From NCBI GenBank assembly GCA_964535295.1, contig CAZHUW010000210.1, positions 1-5,856 of the forward strand: DNA of 5,856 nucleotides. Reading direction: 5' to 3'. Positions 1 through 4,540 of this stretch are shown piece after piece. Every line of letters starts with the position of its first letter. Position 1 is the stretch's first letter. Position numbers and translations under genes: made by a program. The notes below the pieces were generated by a model, which saw only the letters and a list, made by a program, of their open reading frames with translations, did no database searches and was not told the origin of the DNA. The DNA comes from SB21 sp964535295 (GTDB taxonomy: Bacteria; CLD3; SB21).

Positions 1-497
1 CTGTCAAGTGTGCACCGTGGCATGTGGAAGACAAGGCCGCACTGCTTGGAGACGCGGCGCATGCGATTGTGCCTTTCTTCGGGCAGGGGATGAATTGTGC
101 CTTCGAAGATTGCAGTTATCTCAACGAGTGCATAGATAAATTCGGACCGAATTGGGAATCGGTTTTCCGGGCGTATGAAAGCCTGCGCAAGGCCAATGCC
201 GATGCCATTGCCGATATGGCGGTGGAAAATTTTTACGAAATGCGCGATCGTGTGGCCGATCCGGTTTTTCTTTTAAAGAAGAAGATCGAACATACGCTCG
301 CAGAAAAATTTTCCGACCGGTTCATTCCAAAATACACCATGGTTTCATTTATGCGCGTACCTTACGCCACGGCGCTTCAGCGGGGGCTTGTGCAGGATTT
401 CATTTTGAATGAATTAGCGGCTGGAATCGATAAACCCGAAGACGTGGATTGGACTAAAGCTGAAGATCTGATCCGGGAGCATTTAAGTCCGCTATGA
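1..497 (+). CDS. kmo: Kynurenine 3-monooxygenase, C-terminal part (5' end outside window)
   Basis: FAD-dependent aromatic hydroxylase that converts L-kynurenine to 3-hydroxykynurenine with NADPH and O2. About 165 codons are visible, reading from base 3; the frame is open to the left edge, so the GTG at 24 is not the true start. The segment begins KCAPWHVEDKAALLGDAAHA and continues IVPFFGQGMN, the GD motif that contacts FAD ribityl/pyrophosphate and the following loop, which in this exact form is typical of KMO rather than of general PHBH-type hydroxylases. Downstream, MRDRVADPVFLLKKKIE and the YTMVSFMRVPYATAL stretch fit the KMO C-terminal helical region that covers the substrate pocket. KMO is usually about 450 residues, so roughly two thirds lie upstream. 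The C-terminus is hydrophilic with no evident membrane anchor, unlike the mitochondrial enzyme. Stop TGA is at 495-497, abutting the convergent RidA gene. The neighbouring aminomuconate genes support the assignment. Confidence 0.93.
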   Translation, partial: VKCAPWHVEDKAALLGDAAHAIVPFFGQGMNCAFEDCSYLNECIDKFGPNWESVFRAYESLRKANADAIADMAVENFYEMRDRVADPVFLLKKKIEHTLAEKFSDRFIPKYTMVSFMRVPYATALQRGLVQDFILNELAAGIDKPEDVDWTKAEDLIREHLSPL

Positions 498-968
498 TCA
501 TTTGATCGTTGCTATAACTTTCATCTCGATCGCGATCGGCGTCGGCAAAGCAGTGACTTCGACGGTAGTGCGGCAAGGTTTATTGGTAGTGAAATATTCC
601 GTATAGATCCGATTGTAAGTTGCAAAATCTGCTTTCATATTTGTCAAAAATACGGTGACATCCACCATCTGATTCCAGCCTGATCCCGCATCTTCGAGGA
701 TACTCCGCACATTTTTGAATACCGAGTGACACTGCGCTTCGATGTCGTAAGAGATGATATTCCCAAAAGCATCTAATACAACACCTGGGATTTCTTTCTT
801 ACCTTTTTCTCTGGGACCGACGCCTGACAGAAAGAGTAAGTTACCAACTCTGCGTGCATGAGGGTAAGGACCAACAGGCTCCGGAGCTCTGGTGGAATTG
901 ACGATTGACGATTTTCGATTAACGATTTTTGGTTTGGTTTTTATGTTTTTATTTCGTTTTGTTTTCAT
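498..968 (-). CDS. RidA/YjgF-fold protein, probable 2-aminomuconate deaminase
   Basis: The 156-residue product is a RidA (YjgF/YER057c/UK114) family protein. Recognisable parts are PVGPYPHARRVGNLLFLSG (31-49), the central DVTVFLTNM helix/strand region, and the C-terminal CRTTVEVTALPTPIAIEMKV (132-151), with the family arginine that holds the substrate carboxylate (R133) and an acidic residue near the active site (E148). RidA proteins hydrolyse enamines/imines; a branch of the family is the 2-aminomuconate deaminase, giving 4-oxalocrotonate and ammonia. The GPYPHARRVG form and the adjacent semialdehyde dehydrogenase and kmo favour that role, though a housekeeping 2-aminoacrylate deaminase cannot be excluded. 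The ATG at 966-968 is the only ATG, GTG or TTG in frame between an upstream TAA and the conserved domain, so the product carries a basic N-terminal extension of about 25 residues, part of which (KIVNRKSSIVN) is translated from a heptamer repeat. No Shine-Dalgarno sequence precedes it. Gap to the upstream dehydrogenase gene is 59 nt. Confidence 0.82.
   Translation of the reverse strand: MKTKRNKNIKTKPKIVNRKSSIVNSTRAPEPVGPYPHARRVGNLLFLSGVGPREKGKKEIPGVVLDAFGNIISYDIEAQCHSVFKNVRSILEDAGSGWNQMVDVTVFLTNMKADFATYNRIYTEYFTTNKPCRTTVEVTALPTPIAIEMKVIATIK
899..926. repeat. Four tandem 7-bp repeats (tgacgat type)
   Basis: Read on the + strand the units are tgacgat, tgacgat, tttcgat, taacgat, i.e. a degenerate heptamer with an invariant cgat core. 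The block lies inside the 5' end of the RidA reading frame and encodes its KIVNRKSSIVN segment. An inverted copy of the unit (atcgtca) occurs at 998-1004 in the intergenic region just upstream. Similar acgatt-rich short repeats are familiar from intergenic regions of Bacteroidota/Chlorobiota-type genomes, which is recollection, not a search result. Confidence 0.7.
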
Positions 969-1027
969 GGCGTCTGAATAGTTTTATTTGTATTTGAATC
1001 GTCAACAGTAAATCCGGCAACCGTCAG

Positions 1028-2473
1028 TCACTTCAGTTTCACACACACATTTTTCGGCTCTGTAAAAAATCTAAGGGCTTCAAACCCGCCTTCTCTGCCT
1101 ACTCCAGAATCTTTCATTCCGCCAAAAGGCGTTCTCAGGTCACGAAGGAGCCAGCAATTGATCCAGACAATACCGGTATTCAATTCTCCCGCCAAACGAT
1201 GCGCGCGGGTAAGGTTTTCTGTCCAGATGACAGAAGCAAGACCGTACGGTGTTGCGTTTGCATAATGCATCACTTCTTCTTCTGAATCAAAAGGCGCAAT
1301 GGTCACAACAGGTCCAAAGATCTCTTCCTGATTAGTTCTGCAGTCAAAAGGCAATCCTTCGATCACCGCGGGTTGAATGAACCATCCGTCCTTACAACGT
1401 CCGGCCAATTTGACCGCGTTCCCGCCGCAGAGCAATTGTCCGCCTTCTTTTTTTGCCAGATCAATATAGGACAGGATCTTTTCAAAGTGCTGTTTGGAAA
1501 CGATAGCGCCCTGATCGCTGTCCGGCAGTAACGGATCGCCGGCTTTCAGCTTGCTCACGCGAGCAATGAAATCTTTCTTAAAGCGATCGTACAGCAGCCG
1601 CTCAATATAAATGCGCGAGCCGCACAAACAAATCTCACCTTGATTTGAAAATGAAGAGCGTATCGTTGCGTTTAACATCTCCTCGTAATTGCAATCGGCA
1701 AAAATTATCGTTGGATTCTTACCGCCCAGTTCGAGCGATAATTTCTTGAACATTGGCGCGGCCACGCGGGCTATTTCGGCGCCGGTTTTGGTTCCGCCGG
1801 TAAATGAAACGGCTGTAATCTTTGGGTGTGATGAAATGGCGGCGCCTACTTTTGGTCCGAGGCCGTGAACGATATTCAAAACTCCGGCAGGCAAGTCTGC
1901 TTCCATACATATTTCCGACAGCATGAACGCCGTCATCGGTGTGATCTCGGAAGGTTTGGCAACCACACAATTTCCAGCCGCAAGCGCCGGTGCGATCTTC
2001 CATGTGAAAAGATACAATGGCAAATTCCATGGTGAGATGCACCCGACAACACCGAGCGGATCCCGCAAAGTATAATTGACCGCAGTTTGCTCCATCGAAT
2101 GTGATTCACTCGCGAACTGCATGATGGCCGTCGCGAAATAATAAAAATTGCTTGAGGCACGCGGAATATCCAGATCGGTAGCCAATTTAACTGTCTTGCC
2201 ATTGTCGATCGATTCCGCCAAAGCGAGTCTTTCTAAATTTTGATCGATCAAATCTGAAATGCGCAGCAGGATACGGGAACGTTTTTCTTTTGGTGTTGCT
2301 GACCATAATGAAAAAGCCTTTCCGGCTGCATCAACGGCGGAAGAAACATCCCGTTCATCAGAATCCGGGCAGTAGGAATAAACAGAGCCGATCGATGGAT
2401 CATAATTATCCAGATATTTTCCCGAAAAGGGATCGACTAGTCTACCGTCTATATAGTTTTTTATTTTGGTCAT
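1028..2473 (-). CDS. Probable 2-aminomuconate-6-semialdehyde dehydrogenase (ALDH superfamily)
   Basis: NAD+-dependent aldehyde dehydrogenase of 481 residues, full length for the family. Visible motifs: SPWNLPL with N150, which stabilises the thiohemiacetal; SFTGGTKTG (223-231) in the nucleotide-binding region; general base E248 in SLELGGKNP; catalytic C282 in NQGEICLCGSRIYIE; and EEIFGPVV near 383-390. Two arginines characteristic of the aminomuconate/hydroxymuconate semialdehyde branch, which grip the substrate carboxylate, have counterparts here: R105 (DIPRASSNF) and R447 (RDLRTPFGG). NQGEICLC is also the signature of that branch (ALDH8A1/AMSDH/HMSDH). The expected reaction is oxidation of 2-aminomuconate 6-semialdehyde to 2-aminomuconate, ahead of the cyclisation to picolinate. 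2-hydroxymuconate semialdehyde as substrate remains possible, but kmo and the RidA gene favour the amino form. The start ATG lies 3 nt after the SUFU stop, so the two are probably translationally linked. Neither end carries an extra helix resembling a BMC-targeting peptide. Confidence 0.88.
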   Translation of the reverse strand: MTKIKNYIDGRLVDPFSGKYLDNYDPSIGSVYSYCPDSDERDVSSAVDAAGKAFSLWSATPKEKRSRILLRISDLIDQNLERLALAESIDNGKTVKLATDLDIPRASSNFYYFATAIMQFASESHSMEQTAVNYTLRDPLGVVGCISPWNLPLYLFTWKIAPALAAGNCVVAKPSEITPMTAFMLSEICMEADLPAGVLNIVHGLGPKVGAAISSHPKITAVSFTGGTKTGAEIARVAAPMFKKLSLELGGKNPTIIFADCNYEEMLNATIRSSFSNQGEICLCGSRIYIERLLYDRFKKDFIARVSKLKAGDPLLPDSDQGAIVSKQHFEKILSYIDLAKKEGGQLLCGGNAVKLAGRCKDGWFIQPAVIEGLPFDCRTNQEEIFGPVVTIAPFDSEEEVMHYANATPYGLASVIWTENLTRAHRLAGELNTGIVWINCWLLRDLRTPFGGMKDSGVGREGGFEALRFFTEPKNVCVKLK

Positions 2474-2476
2474 AGA

Positions 2477-3058
2477 TTAAGGCCTGTTACTAAATATGTC
2501 GATACGTGACTGAAATAACCGATCCAGCATAACGTTGACTCCGAAAGTTACTGCTTCCCGGCCTTCTTCATCGGTCAACGGAACGATATTCAATATTTTG
2601 ATCGTCTCGCCGTTCCAATCGATCTTATCCCAACCGTCTTTTACAAAGGTTGGATGAAACAGAATGTTTGAACACTTCGAAAAAACGGGAATGTCCAGAT
2701 CTTTAATAATATGCCAGTGGTCCAGCGTTATATTTTTTGTGAAAGGGTATTCGGCTAATTTGGACAGGAAATACGAACACGATGAAATATCTTTTTCAGC
2801 TAACGTTCCTCGAATGGTCCAGTGAATCTCACAGCGATGAGCGGCGTCTTTCATGACAAGGTCGGCCATCCCCGCCGTAGAAAAAGTCGTCATCGGAATA
2901 TGGTTTGTTGCCTGCCAGACAAAAATGTCAAGACGGTGAAACAGTTTATGTTCACCGGGACCGAATTCATACTGAAGATCAGGATCGCCGTAATTGGTAA
3001 CGTGAGCGTCAAAAATATGGAGCATGCGCTCCGACGGTTCAACAGCGTGATGGATCAT
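2477..3058 (-). CDS. Suppressor-of-fused (SUFU) domain protein, function unknown
   Basis: The 193-residue product looks like a bacterial SUFU-domain protein (PF05076 type). The family pattern is seen in LDIFVWQATNHIPMTTFSTA (43-62) followed by GMADLVM (63-69), matching the usual hydrophobic strand plus 'TsGMsd.pM' signature; then a paired acidic/aromatic strand (CEIHWTIRG, 76-84), a helix YFLSKLAEYPF (96-106), a DHWHII segment (113-118) and the ETIKILNIVPLTDEE strand/turn (151-165). Bacterial SUFU proteins are small, cytosolic and mostly uncharacterised; some act as immunity proteins for polymorphic toxins. No catalytic motif, signal peptide or membrane segment is seen. The gene lies between the SDR (35 nt upstream) and the dehydrogenase (3 nt downstream), so it seems a true operon member. 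The start is uncertain: ATG at 3058 has no ribosome-binding site, while codon 12 (Met in SERMLHIF, ATG at 3023-3025) has GGAG only 3 nt ahead. Family assignment is moderately sure; role is unknown. Confidence 0.75.
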   Translation of the reverse strand: MIHHAVEPSERMLHIFDAHVTNYGDPDLQYEFGPGEHKLFHRLDIFVWQATNHIPMTTFSTAGMADLVMKDAAHRCEIHWTIRGTLAEKDISSCSYFLSKLAEYPFTKNITLDHWHIIKDLDIPVFSKCSNILFHPTFVKDGWDKIDWNGETIKILNIVPLTDEEGREAVTFGVNVMLDRLFQSRIDIFSNRP

Positions 3059-3093
3059 ATTTAATTATCAGAGTAATTACAAATCCCTGTAAC

Positions 3094-3882
3094 TCACAAG
3101 CATCCGGTTCTTCCGCCGTCTACCGGAACATTGATCCCGGTAATATAACCGGCAGAAACAGAGCAGAGGAACGCAACCGCATAGGCTATTTCTTCCGCGC
3201 CGGCAAATCGTTTCATCGGTATTTCGTAGATCATTTCATCCGAAAGTTCTTGTACGGATTTGCCGGTTGCTTTTGATTTGGCTTCAAGCAGAGAACTGAG
3301 CCTGTCTGTTTTGGTGGCCCCCGGGAGAACATTATTCACCGTGATCCCGAAAGGAGCTACTTCACCGGCAAGTGTCTTGGCCCAATTGGCCACCGCAGCA
3401 CGAATCGTATTGGAGACGCCAAGTCCTTTGATTGGCTGTTTGACCGAGGTGGAAATGATATTGACGATACGGCCGAATTTTTCTTTTTTCATTCCCGGCA
3501 ATACGGCCTGTGCAAGTGTGTGATTGTTGATCAAGTGTTGAGCAAACGTTTGTTCAAACGCTTGAGGCGCTGCGTCGGTGATTGGGCCTCCGGCCGGTCC
3601 GCCGGTGTTATTGACCAAGATGTGAACGGGCGGGTTATTTTTAACAAAATTCATGATTCGCTGTTTCACTTCCTCCGGCTCTGAAAAATCTGCGCAGATA
3701 AATTGATGTTTTTGACCTTCTGAACGGTCCAAATCGCCGAGCGTGGCTTTCAACAATTTCTCGTTTCGAGCTATCAGGATTACATTCGCTCCGAGTGAAG
3801 CTAATTCTACAGCAACGGCTTTTCCGATTCCTTGCGTACTGCCGCATACGATGGCAGATTTGCTGTTTAGATTGAAATCCAT
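3094..3882 (-). CDS. SDR-family oxidoreductase with altered YxxxK active site
   Basis: Classical-length short-chain dehydrogenase/reductase of 262 residues with a Rossmann fold. The cofactor motif GSTQGIGK is at 14-21, an acidic residue after strand 4 is D65, the NNTGG version of the NNAG motif is at 91-95, and the Ser of the active site is S144 in NIISTS. At the expected distance (13 residues on) the catalytic Tyr-x3-Lys is replaced: the segment reads VSNTIRAAVANWAKTLA, placing S157 and R161 where Tyr and Lys belong. The C-terminal part (VNNVLPGATKTDRL, YITGINVPVDGG) is intact, so this is not a decayed gene; a subgroup of SDRs annotated as 3-oxoacyl-ACP-reductase-like shares the S-N-x-x-R pattern. 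Arg42-less ARNEK after strand 2 (39-42) suggests NADP(H) is possible. Substrate is unknown; the position between BMC genes and aminomuconate genes suggests a step or accessory function in aromatic-ring product metabolism. No strong Shine-Dalgarno precedes ATG 3882. TGA stop at 3094-3096. Confidence 0.87.
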   Translation of the reverse strand: MDFNLNSKSAIVCGSTQGIGKAVAVELASLGANVILIARNEKLLKATLGDLDRSEGQKHQFICADFSEPEEVKQRIMNFVKNNPPVHILVNNTGGPAGGPITDAAPQAFEQTFAQHLINNHTLAQAVLPGMKKEKFGRIVNIISTSVKQPIKGLGVSNTIRAAVANWAKTLAGEVAPFGITVNNVLPGATKTDRLSSLLEAKSKATGKSVQELSDEMIYEIPMKRFAGAEEIAYAVAFLCSVSAGYITGINVPVDGGRTGCL

Positions 3883-3955
3883 ATATTTTTGATTGACCTA
3901 TTTGTCGAAAAAAAACAAAATGACACAATGAATAAATGAATCAACGACTCTATTC
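3883..3955 (-). promoter_or_regulatory. 73-nt intergenic gap with a possible internal promoter for the SDR-to-RidA genes
   Basis: This AT-rich spacer is the largest gap in the - strand gene series and separates the two BMC genes from the catabolic genes. Read on the - strand it contains TTG (3944-3942), 18 nt, then TCATTTTG (3923-3916), one mismatch from the Bacteroidota -7 element TAnnTTTG at about the usual spacing from a -33 TTTG/TTG. Next comes a T8 tract (in the Aaaa run around 3908-3915 on the + strand), but no hairpin precedes it, so it does not look like an intrinsic terminator. A direct repeat aatgaat occurs at 3927-3933 and 3935-3941. The promoter reading depends on the host being of that phylum and is weak. 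Confidence 0.2.
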
Positions 3956-4507
3956 CTACACCACTTCGGTTAGCAATTCCGGCCTCGGTCCGGGAATAAC
4001 AACCTTATTTACAAGCAGTCCTTTTGCTGCCACGACAGCCGCTCCTGCATCCACGGCCGCCCTCACCGCCGCTACTTCGCCGGTCATGGTGAGAAATGCT
4101 TTTCCGCCCAGCGCCATCGCAAGACGGATCTCCAGCAATTTGACATTCGCTGCTTTTACGGCAGCATCCGCGCCTTCGATTAATGAAGCCACGGAAAAAG
4201 ACTCGATGATTCCGAGCGATTCGCGCATCTCTGTTTTCCCTGTTCCTGCGATAGCCGGAAAAACGTCGGGATGAACGTGAGGTATGACGAAGGTATCAAC
4301 AACCGATCCGCGCCCGATGGCCGTTCCAGAATCTACGGCGGCCTGCACTGCGGCAACTTCCCCGCCGATCATTACGATATATTTGCCGGAACAGATCGAG
4401 CGTGCAAGCAAAATGTTCACGTTAGCAGCTTTCAGCATGGCGTCGGCCGTTTCAAACCCCGCGGCGATACTGCCCAATTCGATCAGCCCGATGGCATTCA
4501 TGGTCAT
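3956..4507 (-). CDS. pduT: PduT-like trimeric BMC shell protein (tandem BMC domains, Fe-S cysteine)
   Basis: The 183-residue product has two BMC domains in tandem (about 5-85 and 97-175), as in BMC-T shell proteins, which form pseudohexameric trimers tiling the microcompartment facets. It follows PduT closely: AIGLIELGSIAAGFETADAM, then LLARSICSGKY with C39 at the place of the PduT cysteine (Cys38 in Salmonella) that binds one [4Fe-4S] cluster on the three-fold axis, then the GEVAAVQAAVDSG element. The second domain starts SLGIIESFSVASLIEGADAA and repeats the element as GEVAAVRAAVDAG, showing the duplication. The product ends IPGPRPELL, again PduT-like. In PduT the cluster is thought to pass electrons through the shell, partnered by PduS, whose gene is immediately upstream (33 nt). 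The ATG at 4507 is preferred over the Met two codons later because GGAG lies 9 nt before it. Stop is TAG. No other shell protein is in the window. Confidence 0.95.
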   Translation of the reverse strand: MTMNAIGLIELGSIAAGFETADAMLKAANVNILLARSICSGKYIVMIGGEVAAVQAAVDSGTAIGRGSVVDTFVIPHVHPDVFPAIAGTGKTEMRESLGIIESFSVASLIEGADAAVKAANVKLLEIRLAMALGGKAFLTMTGEVAAVRAAVDAGAAVVAAKGLLVNKVVIPGPRPELLTEVV

Positions 4508-4516
4508 GGCTTTTAT

Positions 4517-4520
4517 CTCC
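4517..4520 (-). promoter_or_regulatory. Ribosome-binding site of the pduT-like gene
   Basis: On the - strand the sequence is GGAGATAAAAGCC followed by ATGACCATG. GGAG at 4520-4517 is 9 nt from the first ATG and 15 nt from the second, which settles the start at 4507. It is the clearest Shine-Dalgarno sequence in the window; the catabolic genes have weak ones or none. Confidence 0.6.
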
Positions 4521-4540
4521 GTATAATTCGTGGCAGAAAA

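Noticed and set aside
490..560. Hairpin/terminator around the cgatcgcgatcg palindrome at the kmo-RidA junction
   Set aside because: The palindrome lies inside the RidA coding region, has no T tract after it in either direction and is explained by codons.
899..1004. CRISPR array or transcription-factor iterons
   Set aside because: The units are only 7 bp, tandem and degenerate, with no spacers, and lie within a reading frame; a simple repeat is the better description.
986..1008. Sigma70-like promoter for the RidA gene (TTGACG on the - strand, 17-nt spacer)
   Set aside because: The -35 match coincides with a copy of the tgacgat heptamer and the -10 candidate (ACTATT) matches only three of six consensus bases.
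2477..3058. 3-hydroxyanthranilate 3,4-dioxygenase as the identity of the 193-residue gene
   Set aside because: Size and context fit, but the cupin His/Glu/His metal ligands and typical N-terminal pattern of that dioxygenase are absent, while SUFU-like motifs are present.
3936..4274. 112-codon + strand frame rich in Ala, Ser and Thr
   Set aside because: Low-complexity antisense translation of the Ala/Gly/Val-rich BMC domains; no independent support.
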